Shown: positions 38,691 through 49,305 of the stretch, piece after piece
Layout of the letters: the number at the start of each line of letters is the position of its first letter
Position numbering within the stretch: position 1 is the stretch's first letter
From: a bacterium
GTDB lineage: Bacteria; Bdellovibrionota_C; UBA2361; SZUA-149; JAQTWB01
DNA length: 64,000 nt
Direction of reading: 5' to 3'
Assembly: GCA_028689495.1 (NCBI GenBank)
Contig: JAQTWB010000003.1
Coordinates: forward strand, 1-64,000
Notes under the pieces: model-generated
Told to the model about the DNA's origin: nothing
Seen by the model: only the letters and a program-made list of their open reading frames with translations
Database searches by the model: none
Made by a program: the position numbers and the translations under genes

Positions 38691-39809
38691 TTAACAGCCC
38701 TGCCTGGACAATCTCTTCCTTTGCAGCGCCTTTGCTTCATAAGCCTCAACGACAATCCGACGATCTTCAATGTGCGCAATCTCAACACCTCGCACCAGAT
38801 CATCACTTCCACGGGAAATCACGCTGCCGATACGAAGCTGCATCGGTCTCATTTGCACAGCAATAATCACCCTGTCCTGATATTCATCGTCATAAGCCGA
38901 AGCATGAGCCGTGCCGCGCAAGCTGCCAAGCACGATGATATCCCCACCAGCAATCAAATCCGCCCCAGGATTGACATCCCCTACCACAACCAGACTGTAT
39001 GGCGTCTCTATCTTCTGCCCGGAACGAAGCGTGCCGAAAATCACCTTGGCATTGGCATCCTCTTCATAAAGCAGCTCGTCACCAAGATATTTGGCAAAGC
39101 TCTGTGCATATGCACGACCAACGCTGCTCGCACGATCCCTGCTATCAAGTGCGACACATGTCCCCGGGACACGGCTTGCTTTAACCACATCCGGCGTAGT
39201 TTCCTCAAGATAGTCATCTCCTGACAGGACCTCCAGATCATCTGTCGAGAGAGAGCCGGACATCGCACTATCGAAAAAACTCAGCATCGTCGGACGAATC
39301 TCACCACCTTCATCAAACTCATCAACAGCAAACAATGGCCGACCATTAGAAACCGGCTGAACATTCACCTTCCCTTCTGCCGTATCCTTGTTGCCGGAAG
39401 GCTGAGCCAAAAGATTAGCCGAAACATTTTCAGGCAACTCGTCTGCTTGAGACAGAGCGACACGACCAACAGGCTTTCTGCGCCTGGTAACCTCAATGCC
39501 AAAATTCTCTTTGAGAACCCTCTCCAGCTCCAACCCCTGCTCTTTATTCGGCATACGATCCAGCCATTCGATGGAGACCTTGCCTCCTTGAAAAAAATTC
39601 TTTCTCTCAAGCAAAAACTGGTTGAGCTCCTCGACGATCGCCCCCCAAGGACTTCGCCCATCAATACGGAGAATAAGGCCATCCTCTGTTCCGCGTGCGC
39701 TCACCACCCGGGAAGAACCCTCTGCGAAGAAGCTCTTCCTTGCCGATTCGTCTCCCGATATCGAAGGTCCGTCGTTCATGAATCTCAACTTTTTCTGAAT
39801 CTGTATCAT
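38691..39809 (-). CDS. minC: Septum site-determining protein MinC
   Basis: C-terminal VVGDVNPGADLIAGGDIIVLGSLRGTAHA; upstream of minD. Confidence 0.93.
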   Translation of the reverse strand: MIQIQKKLRFMNDGPSISGDESARKSFFAEGSSRVVSARGTEDGLILRIDGRSPWGAIVEELNQFLLERKNFFQGGKVSIEWLDRMPNKEQGLELERVLKENFGIEVTRRRKPVGRVALSQADELPENVSANLLAQPSGNKDTAEGKVNVQPVSNGRPLFAVDEFDEGGEIRPTMLSFFDSAMSGSLSTDDLEVLSGDDYLEETTPDVVKASRVPGTCVALDSRDRASSVGRAYAQSFAKYLGDELLYEEDANAKVIFGTLRSGQKIETPYSLVVVGDVNPGADLIAGGDIIVLGSLRGTAHASAYDDEYQDRVIIAVQMRPMQLRIGSVISRGSDDLVRGVEIAHIEDRRIVVEAYEAKALQRKRLSRQGC

Positions 39810-40071
39810 TGACAGGTCAGCCGGATAGCCTCCCTACACAAAGTGCTATATAACATGCCCCCCAGAACTTCAAGTAAGTTATAGCTATAGATTTTCAAAA
39901 TACTTTCAACACTTTTTCTTACTGAGAAAACCTTCTATGCCAAAGTAATCAGGAGAAAATTTCTTGCACTGCAACAGACAGTAAGGCAGGGTTCAAGCCG
40001 CCGGGGCACTCCCGGAAACCGGAGCGGACCTCAAGACCGAAGCCGCCCAAACCATTCGGAGTGAAAAACAA

Positions 40072-40659
40072 ATGAAAAAGTTATTCCTTCTTGTTCTCAC
40101 AATCCTCGCCATTTCAGTTCGGGGAGAAGATGTATATGGAGAAAACAACATGCTAAAAGCAACAATCGAAACCTCTAAGGGCACAATCGAAATCAACTTG
40201 TTCCCCGACAAAGTGCCGGTCACCATCGCCAACTTTGTTAATCTCGCCCAACGAGGCTACTACGATGGACTCAAGTTTCATCGCGTAATTCCTGATTTCA
40301 TGATTCAGGGCGGAGACCCGGTGGGCAACGGATCTGGTGGCCCCGGCTATCGCTTCGAAGACGAATTTGATCCTTCATTAAAGCACAACAAACCGGGCAT
40401 CCTTTCAATGGCCAATGCCGGACCAGGAACAAATGGCAGCCAGTTCTTTATCACCCACTTGCCGACACCTTGGCTTGACGGCAAACATTCGGTGTTCGGA
40501 GAGGTTACTTCTGGCCAGGACGTGGTGAATGCCATCGCACAAGGAGATACCATCAAGAGCATAACGATCAACGGTGACACTACTGCTTTGCTGGAAAAAG
40601 TTGGAGACAAGGTCGCTGCCTGGAATCAAGTGTTAGATAAAAACTTTCCTAGAAAGTAG
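40072..40659 (+). CDS. Peptidyl-prolyl cis-trans isomerase (cyclophilin), probably exported
   Basis: Signal-like N-terminus; [60 protein letters not shown]. Confidence 0.95.
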   Translation: MKKLFLLVLTILAISVRGEDVYGENNMLKATIETSKGTIEINLFPDKVPVTIANFVNLAQRGYYDGLKFHRVIPDFMIQGGDPVGNGSGGPGYRFEDEFDPSLKHNKPGILSMANAGPGTNGSQFFITHLPTPWLDGKHSVFGEVTSGQDVVNAIAQGDTIKSITINGDTTALLEKVGDKVAAWNQVLDKNFPRK

Positions 40660-40669
40660 CGTTGATAAC

Positions 40670-40713
40670 CTGTCCGGGTTGATTGCCGGCCCGGGCAGAT
40701 AAAAATATTTTTA
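40670..40713 (+). terminator. Putative rho-independent terminator after the cyclophilin gene
   Basis: ctgtccggg…cccgggcag (one G·U) followed by ataaaaatattttt. Confidence 0.55.
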
Positions 40714-41139
40714 TAGAACCCAGCTCTTGACCTTTATGTTGATTAAATGCCACTATCTCCGAGTTGTTCACTGACAATTCATTTTTCAAGGTTTTCCCCG
40801 GTTAAGTTGTAAACAAACCTACACAAAGGTGCCCCGTGGGAAGCACAATAAAACACATTGCCGAATCATTCTCGGACTTTATAAACGCCACCATCTTACT
40901 TCCGCTCAAAGACCTTAGCGACATCGCTCATGAAAGCGGGCATACGACCAGCGACATGAGCACAACCAGCAAAAGTTCAGTTACTTATCTGGCAAAATCA
41001 ATCGTCTTGCAGAAAACTCTGGTAAGCGACAAAAACGCCATGCTCCATAGCCGCTACTATCTGCCACGTTGTTGAGGGTCTTTCCTGCAGCTGTTATAGG
41101 GAGTCAAAAACCCCCTACAAACCGCAGGATGGGCCACCC

Positions 41140-42363
41140 ATGGCAAGAAGCTTTGCAATACCAGACTTTTATCGCTCATCTTATATTCGCACGATCAAGC
41201 TGCATCGACAGGCGACAGACCCGCGCAAAAAAGATCTGACACCATCTTTGCTCGACTTTGGTCCACTGCGTTTTAAGATTGCCCGACACTTCGGCTTTTG
41301 CTTCGGTGTAGAAAACGCCATCGAAATCGCTTATCGGGCGATTGAAGAAAATCCCGGAAAAAAAATCTATCTGTTAAGTGAGATGATTCACAACCCCGAG
41401 GTCAACAACGATCTGCTTAGTCGGGGCGTGCGTTTTCTGATGGACACTTCGGGAGAGCGGCTAATAAATTTTTCTGAACTCGGACCTGAAGACATCGTCA
41501 TTGTTCCGGCCTTTGGCACAACAATAGAACTCTGCAACGAACTTGCCGAGCGCGGAATCGACCCCGACTTCTACGACACAACCTGTCCCTTTGTCGAAAA
41601 AGTCTGGAAGCGATCCTCCGACCTCGGGGAACAGCAATATGCGGTAATTATCCACGGCAAAAAAACACACGAAGAAACCCGCGCAACATTTTCACACAGT
41701 AAAGAAACTGCGCCAACGCTTGTTTTACGAGATATGCCGGAAGCAGAAATTCTTGCTGAATTCATTTCAGGCAAACGTCCAGCCAACGAATTCTCTGCGA
41801 TATTTGGCTCAGCGGTCACAACAAATTTTGACCCTGAGCTTCACCTCACGCGACTGGGAGTCGTAAACCAGACAACAATGCTTGCCAGCGAAACTGCAGC
41901 AATTGCCTTACGTATCAAGTCTGCCCTCGCCGAAAAATATGGCGAAGAAAATCTCCCCCAACATTTTGCCGATACCAGAGATACACTTTGCTATGCGACA
42001 CAGGAAAACCAAAGTGCCACAACTGCCTTGATGTCCTGTGGCGCCGATCTGGCAATCGTCGTCGGTGGCTATAACAGCTCCAACACTTCTCATCTGGTCG
42101 AACTTCTGGAACAGGCAATGCCGACCTATTACGTTTGTGGGGAACAGGAAATCATGAACGAAAAGACAATCCGTCACTTCTGTCTCGAAAAAAGAGAGAT
42201 AGTTGAAACTACAGACTGGCTATTAAAAACTCCTCTGACAATCGCCATCACCTCTGGTGCCAGCTGCCCGGATACAACAGTCGACAGGGTTATCAGAAAA
42301 GTAACATCCCTTGTCCCGGGTTGCTGTAGCGCCGAAGACGCATTGAAACCCTTTGTGGTGTGA
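41140..42363 (+). CDS. ispH: 4-hydroxy-3-methylbut-2-enyl diphosphate reductase, long (~400 aa) cyanobacterial/plant-like form
   Basis: HFGFCFGVENAIEIAYRA; SEMIHNPEVNNDL; DTTCPFVEKVWK; TRLGVVNQTTMLASET; GGYNSSNTSHLVEL; ITSGASCPDTTVDRVI. Confidence 0.93.
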   Translation: MARSFAIPDFYRSSYIRTIKLHRQATDPRKKDLTPSLLDFGPLRFKIARHFGFCFGVENAIEIAYRAIEENPGKKIYLLSEMIHNPEVNNDLLSRGVRFLMDTSGERLINFSELGPEDIVIVPAFGTTIELCNELAERGIDPDFYDTTCPFVEKVWKRSSDLGEQQYAVIIHGKKTHEETRATFSHSKETAPTLVLRDMPEAEILAEFISGKRPANEFSAIFGSAVTTNFDPELHLTRLGVVNQTTMLASETAAIALRIKSALAEKYGEENLPQHFADTRDTLCYATQENQSATTALMSCGADLAIVVGGYNSSNTSHLVELLEQAMPTYYVCGEQEIMNEKTIRHFCLEKREIVETTDWLLKTPLTIAITSGASCPDTTVDRVIRKVTSLVPGCCSAEDALKPFVV

Positions 42364-42404
42364 ATGTCGCGCCTGAGCGAGTCTCGGGGTGATGACGAGT
42401 GCTT

Positions 42405-42572
42405 AAGAGCCTGGAAGGCTCTTCTACGTTGCTCAAATTGCGGCGTTAACGTTAGACGGCCATCTTGGAGCGTGACTGGCGCTTGCTCAAGAGCCTGGAA
42501 GGCTCTTCTACGTTGTTCAAATTGCGGCGTTAACGTAGACGCGCCATCTTGGCGCGTGACTGCGCCGAAGAG
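42405..42572. repeat. Two tandem copies of an ~84-bp unit containing the hairpin aagagcc-tgga-aggctctt
   Basis: Copies start at 42405 and 42489; near-identical over aagagcctggaaggctcttctacgttg(c/t)tcaaattgcggcgttaacgt…gccatcttgg.gcgtgactg. Confidence 0.85.
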
Positions 42573-42579
42573 TGACGAC

Positions 42580-43542
42580 CTAGTGAAGTAATTTCTCCGC
42601 TCCTTGCGCAAGAAGACTCTTGGCAACGCCCGCCCCCAGCTCCTGACACTGAGCAATGGATTCACGGTCCGCCACAGCACCTTCAGCTCTGGCTTCAATC
42701 ATCACTTCACCATCAACGGAGAATACTTGGGCCCTAAGAGACAGACGTGCCTCAACAATTTCGGCGAAAACACCTACTGCACTGTTACAGTCAGCACCGA
42801 GAATACGCACAACCTCGCGTTCGGCAATAAAACACTGTTCAGTCGAAGTATCGACAAGAGACAAAAGTATCCGACGAACCGCATCATCTTCAATGCGAGA
42901 CTGCACTGCCAGTATTCCCTGATTAACTGCCGGCAAGCAAAGTTCGGCAGAGAGAAGCGACATATATTCAGGAAAAAGACCAAGGCGCTCGATGCCCGCG
43001 GCGGCAAGCACCGCAAAATCAACATCTCCCTCTAAAAGTTTTCGCAAACGGGTTGGCACATTCCCGCGAAGCGGTTGAATTTCAAGATCTGGCCTCTGAT
43101 ATAACAGCTGCGCCCGCCGCCGTTTGCTCGCCGTGCCCAGACGCGCCCCGGATGGCAATGTCTGCAACAATTCAAGACTGGGAGACGAGCTGGCTACGGC
43201 ACCAGCAGAAAGAGGCTTGCGGGAAAGAAGCACGTCCAAGGGATTTGCACGCGGCAGAACTGAAGTAATCCATGTTCCATCAACTATATCACCTGGCACG
43301 TCTTTAGCTGAATGAACGGCAATATCAATATCACTAGCAAGCAGAGCCTGCTCAAGTTCGTGAACCCACTCTTTTTTATCACTCACTCCAGCCTGCGTTG
43401 TCCCTTGCTTCAGACAACCAGTAGTTTTAACAATACGAATCTCAATTTGAACATCATGATTGTGACGAGCGATCTCCTGCTCGACCTTACGCGCCTGCCA
43501 TAGAGCAAGCTCACTGCCACGGGTGCCTATCCGCAATTTCAT
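42580..43542 (-). CDS. hemC: Hydroxymethylbilane synthase
   Basis: RIGTRGSELALWQARKVE; VHSAKDVPG; RREVVRILGADCNSAVGVFAEI region. Confidence 0.96.
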   Translation of the reverse strand: MKLRIGTRGSELALWQARKVEQEIARHNHDVQIEIRIVKTTGCLKQGTTQAGVSDKKEWVHELEQALLASDIDIAVHSAKDVPGDIVDGTWITSVLPRANPLDVLLSRKPLSAGAVASSSPSLELLQTLPSGARLGTASKRRRAQLLYQRPDLEIQPLRGNVPTRLRKLLEGDVDFAVLAAAGIERLGLFPEYMSLLSAELCLPAVNQGILAVQSRIEDDAVRRILLSLVDTSTEQCFIAEREVVRILGADCNSAVGVFAEIVEARLSLRAQVFSVDGEVMIEARAEGAVADRESIAQCQELGAGVAKSLLAQGAEKLLH

Positions 43543-44807
43543 TGCCGTTCCTTCTCGACCGCAACAAGATTCGAAATAATATGCCCCATCCGATCGCGCT
43601 TTGTTTCGAGATATTGAAGGTTTTCCTTATGCACACCACCGACATGCTCAAGACGCTCTTTCACCTCGATACCGTAATCTTCTAGCGAAGTGACCTTTTC
43701 AGGATTGTTGCTAAGCAACCGAATCCGGGAGAGACCGAGAGCCTGGAGAATCTGCGCAGCACCACGAAAACTTCGCATGTCGGCTGCAAAACCCAGTTTA
43801 AGATTTGCATCTACCGTATCATAACCTTGATCCTGCAAATCATAAGCACGAATCTTGTTACCGAGACCGATACCGCGACCTTCCTGAAAAAGATAAATCA
43901 GCACTCCTTCGCCTTCGGTCACAATTCTCTCCAGTGCCTCGCGGAACTGCCATCCGCAATCACAGCGCCGACTGCCAAAAATGTCTCCCGTCAGACATTC
44001 GGAATGAATGCGCACACACGCCCCATTTTCCGGATTCCCCGCAATAAATACCAGATGTTCGCTACCATCAAGGTCATCCTCATATACGCGCACCTCAATT
44101 TCTGGCGCGGCTCCACTCAAACCCTGCTCCAGCCCGGCGAGAAAGCCCTCGCCCAAAGCATCTTCGATTGTAACACTGCACCGTGCTACTTCGCGCATAA
44201 CCACTTCGCGATGCAGGCGATACTGAACTATTTCCTCGACAGAAGTGAGCGAAAGACCATGATTAATACAATACTGCTGCAACGCCTCGCCGCGCAGCAT
44301 TTCCCCGTCAGCGCCCATAATTTCGCAAATCACTCCGGCAGGGCGAAGACCGGCGAGTCGTGCCAAATCAACTGCCGCTTCTGTCTGTCCACGACGGCGC
44401 AAAACTCCACCTGGGACCGCCCGTAAAGGAAAGACAAACCCCGGAGAGACAAAGCTTTCAGCTCGCGCACCTTCCTTGACGGCCTCACGAATCGTCAGTG
44501 CCCGACTACTCGCCGAGACACCACTACCCACTACAGACCTGTGATCAATACTGACCGTAAAATTAGTACCGAACGGACTTTTGTTATCAGATACCTGCAT
44601 CGAAAGCCCTAGAGTTTCAACCATGGTTTCGTGAAGACTAAGACAAATTAGCCCTCGCCCCTCAGTCATCATAAAAGCCAAATCTTCTGCCGAAACATTT
44701 TCCGCAGCAATCGTCAGATCACCTTCATTTTCGCGATTGGCATCATCAACTACAACAACTGCTTTCCCCCGGCGAATATCATCAATCACTTCTTCAATCG
44801 GGGTCAT
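43539..44807 (-). CDS. ribBA: 3,4-dihydroxy-2-butanone-4-phosphate synthase / GTP cyclohydrolase II
   Basis: VVVVDDANRENEGDLTIAAE; HSECLTGDIFGSRRCDCGWQ. Confidence 0.96.
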   Translation of the reverse strand: MTPIEEVIDDIRRGKAVVVVDDANRENEGDLTIAAENVSAEDLAFMMTEGRGLICLSLHETMVETLGLSMQVSDNKSPFGTNFTVSIDHRSVVGSGVSASSRALTIREAVKEGARAESFVSPGFVFPLRAVPGGVLRRRGQTEAAVDLARLAGLRPAGVICEIMGADGEMLRGEALQQYCINHGLSLTSVEEIVQYRLHREVVMREVARCSVTIEDALGEGFLAGLEQGLSGAAPEIEVRVYEDDLDGSEHLVFIAGNPENGACVRIHSECLTGDIFGSRRCDCGWQFREALERIVTEGEGVLIYLFQEGRGIGLGNKIRAYDLQDQGYDTVDANLKLGFAADMRSFRGAAQILQALGLSRIRLLSNNPEKVTSLEDYGIEVKERLEHVGGVHKENLQYLETKRDRMGHIISNLVAVEKERQ

Positions 44808-44814
44808 GATTAGC

Positions 44815-45420
44815 TCATTCACCTGAACACCTCGCATTAAGTGCGTGAACAACATAACGAGCCAGGCTATCGATTTCGATATTTACCTGTTCGCCAACAA
44901 CAAGTGCTCCCAGGGTGGTTACCTCTGCTGTGTGGGGGATAATATAAACAGAAAAAGTTTCCGTATTAACCTCTCCAACGGTCAGACTGACACCATCAAT
45001 TGTAATTGAGCCTTTTGCCGCAATATATTGAAAAAAGCCCCGAGGAACCGCAAAAATAAGCTTTATGGTATTAGCTTCCTCAGCTCGAGAAATCAGATGA
45101 CTGACCGCATCGACATGCCCTTGAACAAAATGTCCATCAATCGTATCCCCGACTTTCAAGCTCCGTTCAACGTTGACTTTCATACCCAACTTTAACTGCC
45201 CCAGCCGTGTGCAGCGCAATGTCTCACTGGCGAGCTCGAACGAGGCTTCATCGCCCTCGTGCCTGACGACTGTGAGACAGACACCAGAAACACAAATCGA
45301 ATCACCAATCCGAATCGACTTGCCATCAAACAACGACGAACCCAGAGCCAAGCAAGCTCCCCGCGCATCAGAACAAAAACTGCGAACTTCCGCACTGGCC
45401 GCAACTATTCCACTAAACAC
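44815..45420 (-). CDS. ribE: Riboflavin synthase alpha chain
   Basis: MFSGIVAASAEV; DSICVSGVCLTVV; GHFVQGHVDAV; two lumazine-binding repeats. Confidence 0.95.
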   Translation of the reverse strand: MFSGIVAASAEVRSFCSDARGACLALGSSLFDGKSIRIGDSICVSGVCLTVVRHEGDEASFELASETLRCTRLGQLKLGMKVNVERSLKVGDTIDGHFVQGHVDAVSHLISRAEEANTIKLIFAVPRGFFQYIAAKGSITIDGVSLTVGEVNTETFSVYIIPHTAEVTTLGALVVGEQVNIEIDSLARYVVHALNARCSGE

Positions 45421-46516
45421 TTTCTATTCGCCTCCAGATATTAAGAATATCCCTGCCCATGACCCTGGCCCCGCACGGACGAAATCTTTTCAGCTCCAAA
45501 TTGACTCCCGCAAGGCTCTCGGCGTCACCATCGCCAAGACCGACCGCATCCTTTCCGGCAATCGAAGTACAGGAAAGAATCAGCAACTCATCGACCAGGC
45601 CACGCTGCAAAAGCGACAACGCAAGCTTTGGCCCCGCTTCGGCCATGACCAATCGTATATTGCTGTTGTACAAATCATCCAGTAGCGCCACAATTGAGCA
45701 TCCGTCAGCACATGCTTCAACCAGTCGCCGCTCAAAGTGTTTGACTCCATCTGCCGAGGCATCGAATGAACCATCAACGGTATAAAGCCTGACTGGTCCA
45801 CGACGGGCTCCAGAAAAAATCTGCAGATTTGCCAAGTCGAGCCGATTGCCTCCTGCGGCAATCGCCACCAAAGGCTCTGGCCCCAACACCTCCGGCACTG
45901 CAATCAACGGATCGTCAACTTCGACGGTTCGCCCACCAAGAAGCACCGCCCCCATCTGGGCCCGCAAACGCTGTACCCAGGCTTTGGCGACCGGACCACT
46001 TATACTCGAACGCTGCCCATGCTCCCGGGCCAAACAACCATCAAGCGTCAACGCCAACTTCAAAACAAGATATGGTCGCTTCTGTGAAAAACTGACCACC
46101 CAAGGATGATAAAAATTACGAGCTTCAACTGCAAGTACCCCTTCGATCACCGAAATACCTTGTTCTCGTAAAAACTCAATTCCTCCTCCAGCTTGCGGAT
46201 TTGGGTCACGCATCGCAACAACCACACGCTTAATACCGGCTTCAGCAATGAAATGTGAACAGGGTGGTGTTTTGCCCCAGTGATTGCAGGGCTCCAGTGT
46301 GACGTATAGATCTCCGCCAGAGGCCGCCGACCCCGCGGCACGAATCGCATTCACCTCAGCATGCGCTTCGCCGAATCGCTGATGAGCTCCGCCGTACAAA
46401 CGCCCGTTATTTCCGACAACAATTGCCCCGACCTGTGGGTTATGACCAACAAACGAATATCCGCCTCGAGCAAGAACGAAGGCTCGACGCATCAATGTTT
46501 CATCGTTATACCGCAT
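45413..46516 (-). CDS. ribD: Bifunctional diaminohydroxyphosphoribosylaminopyrimidine deaminase/reductase
   Basis: HAEVNAIRAA, LEPCNHWGKTPPC zinc deaminase motifs. Start at MRYNDETLMRRAF (46516). Confidence 0.94.
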   Translation of the reverse strand: MRYNDETLMRRAFVLARGGYSFVGHNPQVGAIVVGNNGRLYGGAHQRFGEAHAEVNAIRAAGSAASGGDLYVTLEPCNHWGKTPPCSHFIAEAGIKRVVVAMRDPNPQAGGGIEFLREQGISVIEGVLAVEARNFYHPWVVSFSQKRPYLVLKLALTLDGCLAREHGQRSSISGPVAKAWVQRLRAQMGAVLLGGRTVEVDDPLIAVPEVLGPEPLVAIAAGGNRLDLANLQIFSGARRGPVRLYTVDGSFDASADGVKHFERRLVEACADGCSIVALLDDLYNSNIRLVMAEAGPKLALSLLQRGLVDELLILSCTSIAGKDAVGLGDGDAESLAGVNLELKRFRPCGARVMGRDILNIWRRIESV

Positions 46517-47114
46517 CTGGGGGAAATTCCGGATCTGCCTCTTCGTCGTCCAGGTAAGGCTCGTCCACATACAGCTGGTCGACTTCGGTGACGTCAGCAT
46601 CGTCTTCAACCGCCGCCACTGCATAAAGCTGCTTGCGCATTGCGTCGGCTGACAAACGCGAAGAGTTGGTCATAAGGACTCGCAAAGCATCAATGAATTC
46701 ACTGACGTCAGAAAATTCACGATAGACAGAAGCAAAACGAACATAAGCCACCTGGTCAAGCTCTCGCAGGCGCTCAATTACCAATTCCCCAATACATCCA
46801 CTGGAAACTTCCTTGTCTCCGGTATCAAGCAACTTCATTTCAACATCGCGTACAAGATCTTCCATCTGCAAAACGCTGACCGGACGTTTCTCACAGGCTC
46901 GTTTCAGTCCGCTAAGCACCTTATAACGATCAAAAGACTCCCGCTGTCCGCCCTTCTTGATAACCATCGGCAGAGAATCTTCCAAACGCTCAAATGTCGT
47001 GAAGCGATACTGACACCCCTCACAGATACGCCGCCTGCGCACCGAACGACCCTCAAGCCCTTCGCGGGAATCAACAACTCTTGTTTTCTGTGATTCGCAT
47101 TTAGGACAACGCAT
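46506..47114 (-). CDS. nrdR: Transcriptional repressor NrdR with acidic C-terminal extension
   Basis: MRCPKCESQKTRVVDSREGLEGRSVRRRRICEGCQYRFTTFER zinc ribbon and ATP-cone. Confidence 0.95.
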   Translation of the reverse strand: MRCPKCESQKTRVVDSREGLEGRSVRRRRICEGCQYRFTTFERLEDSLPMVIKKGGQRESFDRYKVLSGLKRACEKRPVSVLQMEDLVRDVEMKLLDTGDKEVSSGCIGELVIERLRELDQVAYVRFASVYREFSDVSEFIDALRVLMTNSSRLSADAMRKQLYAVAAVEDDADVTEVDQLYVDEPYLDDEEADPEFPPDAV

Positions 47115-47192
47115 CAAAATTTCCTTGAGGTTATCTTTAGCCAGCAAGATTAGCGGCCCGGAAGATCCCGGGCCACTCTGACCAAATTACTC

Positions 47193-48503
47193 TTACCCTT
47201 CAGCCGACCAGTATGTTCCAGCCTTGTGCCGATATAGCGGGTAGCGGCTACACAAACTACGGACATCCGCCCGAGCCGCAGCAAGAGCTGCTTCATTATC
47301 ATGGTTAGTTATAGCTCTGACAATTACGTCAGCAACAATATCCATATCAGAGACCGTAAAACCACGCGAAGTAATTGCCGGCGTCCCGATTCGCACACCA
47401 CTGGTTCGTGCTGGCGGCTGAGGATCATCAGGAATGGTATTCTTGTTCACCGTGATCCCCGCCTTGCCCAATGCATCCTCAGCGATATCGCCTGTGATCC
47501 CCTGACTGCGCAAATCAATAATCATCACGTGAGAATCTGTTCCACCGGAAACAATATCGAAACCTCTCTTCTGAAGACCTGCGGCAAGCGCACGAGCGTT
47601 ATCAATAATTGAAGCCGCATATTCTTTGAATTCAGGTTGCAAGGCTTCGCGAAATGCCACAGCCTTTGCAGCGATCTGATGCATCAGCGGTCCGCCCTGA
47701 ATACCTGGAAAAACTATCTTGCTGATTTTCTTCATCGGGGCAGTGCGACCAATAATCAATCCACCGCGAGGACCACGCAAAGTCTTGTGAGTCGTTGTTG
47801 TTACAACATCTGCGTAATCAATCGGTGACTTGTAAACTCCACCGACAATCAGTCCCGCGTAGTGAGAGACATCAGCCATCAGATAGGCACCAGCTGCATC
47901 GGCCGCCTTGCGGAAGCCTTCAAAATCAATCTGTCGTGAATACGCTGTCGCACCGCAGATAATCATCTTCGGTTTATGTTCTTTCGCCAAAGCAACAATC
48001 TGATCTGTGTCATAAAGCTGTGTCTGCGGGTCAACACCATAACCGACAATGTTATAAAATTTACCCGAGAAGTTAACCTTGCTGCCGTGGGTTAAATGGC
48101 CGCCATGATCCAGCTTTGGTCCCATCACCGTGTCGCCAGGCTGCAGTAAGCCAAAATACACTGCCATGTTAGCATTGGAGCCAGAGTGCGGCTGAACATT
48201 GGCGACTTCTCCGCCAAACAGCTGCAAAGCTCGGTCACAGGCCAACTTTTCAATTTCATCGTAATATTCGCAGCCGCCATAATAGCGGCGCCCTGGATAG
48301 CCCTCACAATACTTGTCAGTGAGGATACTGCCTGCAGCCTCCAAAACGGCTTCGCTGACAATATTTTCCGAAGGAATCAGTTCCAGAGAATATTCCTTTC
48401 TCTCAATCTCCTGTTCGATGAGCTTGGCAATTTCTGGATCTGCTTCTCGCAATGGTTTTGTTGAAATCACTTTATTTTCTCCTGAGAAGGTCGGTAGCGA
48501 CAA
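47193..48503 (-). CDS. glyA: Serine hydroxymethyltransferase
   Basis: [37 protein letters not shown] lysine motif. Confidence 0.97.
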   Translation of the reverse strand: MSLPTFSGENKVISTKPLREADPEIAKLIEQEIERKEYSLELIPSENIVSEAVLEAAGSILTDKYCEGYPGRRYYGGCEYYDEIEKLACDRALQLFGGEVANVQPHSGSNANMAVYFGLLQPGDTVMGPKLDHGGHLTHGSKVNFSGKFYNIVGYGVDPQTQLYDTDQIVALAKEHKPKMIICGATAYSRQIDFEGFRKAADAAGAYLMADVSHYAGLIVGGVYKSPIDYADVVTTTTHKTLRGPRGGLIIGRTAPMKKISKIVFPGIQGGPLMHQIAAKAVAFREALQPEFKEYAASIIDNARALAAGLQKRGFDIVSGGTDSHVMIIDLRSQGITGDIAEDALGKAGITVNKNTIPDDPQPPARTSGVRIGTPAITSRGFTVSDMDIVADVIVRAITNHDNEAALAAARADVRSLCSRYPLYRHKAGTYWSAEG

Positions 48504-48673
48504 ATACTTTTAACCGATTGTCACAAGGTATGCCCGAACGGGCGTCTTTCTGGCGCGCATACTAACTTGGAAATCGCCAGAAAGCCACGATTGAAAGGCG
48601 TTCCACCCGTGAATTCAAGGGTGCAATGTCCGTTACCCATGAAATTTTGCGGCTGAGATGCTCTTGTGCCGGA

Positions 48674-48713
48674 AAGAAAAAAACCCCGGAAAGCTCTTGG
48701 CCTGCCAGGGTTT
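48674..48713 (-). terminator. Rho-independent terminator downstream of acpP
   Basis: Minus strand: aaaccctgg…ccggggtttttttc. Confidence 0.7.
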
Positions 48714-48775
48714 CCAGGAACCATGGGGGGAATCACTTCACCCCATTTTATCGTGCGGCTATGCCGCACAGGAAA

Positions 48776-49018
48776 TCAGGAAACGTTTTCCGCAATGTAG
48801 TTGATTGCAGCGCCTACTGTCTGAATCTTTTCTGCATCTTCATCAGAAATTTCGATGTCATACTCTTCTTCAAGAGCCATAATCAGCTCAACGATATCGA
48901 GAGAGTCAGCTCCCAGGTCGTCAATAAAAGAAGCTTCTTCTGTAACGTCTTCTGCCGCTACGCCGAGTTGTTCGATGATGATGCCCTTAACCTTTTCTAC
49001 GGTTTCTGCATTGGCCAT
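48776..49018 (-). CDS. acpP: Acyl carrier protein
   Basis: [25 protein letters not shown] with the 4'-phosphopantetheine serine. Confidence 0.97.
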   Translation of the reverse strand: MANAETVEKVKGIIIEQLGVAAEDVTEEASFIDDLGADSLDIVELIMALEEEYDIEISDEDAEKIQTVGAAINYIAENVS

Positions 49019-49305
49019 CCTGATAATCCTCCAATTACACTATTACACTAAAATCTTTACTGAGTTCTCTGTGATCGCGACTGACAGCTTCCCGCGACCT
49101 GATCACAACCGGGCAGCAGGGCGGAACAATCACCAACTCCCTAAGGAGTCAGGTATCACCAGGCGAAAGCAATTCGCGAGTCATCACAATAACAATCACG
49201 GTAGATTGTCAATAGGATAACCAGCATATTGCACGAAACTTCCGCTCATTCCGGCTATTTCCATCACATAAAACAAGGTGAATTACAAAATACCCCACCC
49301 TAGCC

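Noticed and set aside
40836-41075. 79-aa ORF before ispH
   Set aside because: GTG start, no family and weak context; too little support to call a gene.
42405-42572. CRISPR array
   Set aside because: Only two contiguous ~84-bp units with no unique spacers and no cas genes.
42174-42698. Minus-strand ORF with repeated LTPQFEQRRRAFQAL
   Set aside because: Translation of the 84-bp intergenic duplication overlapping ispH and hemC ends; no SD or family support.
48521-48769. 82-aa minus-strand ORF between glyA and acpP
   Set aside because: Overlaps the terminator hairpin; composition not protein-like and no SD seen.
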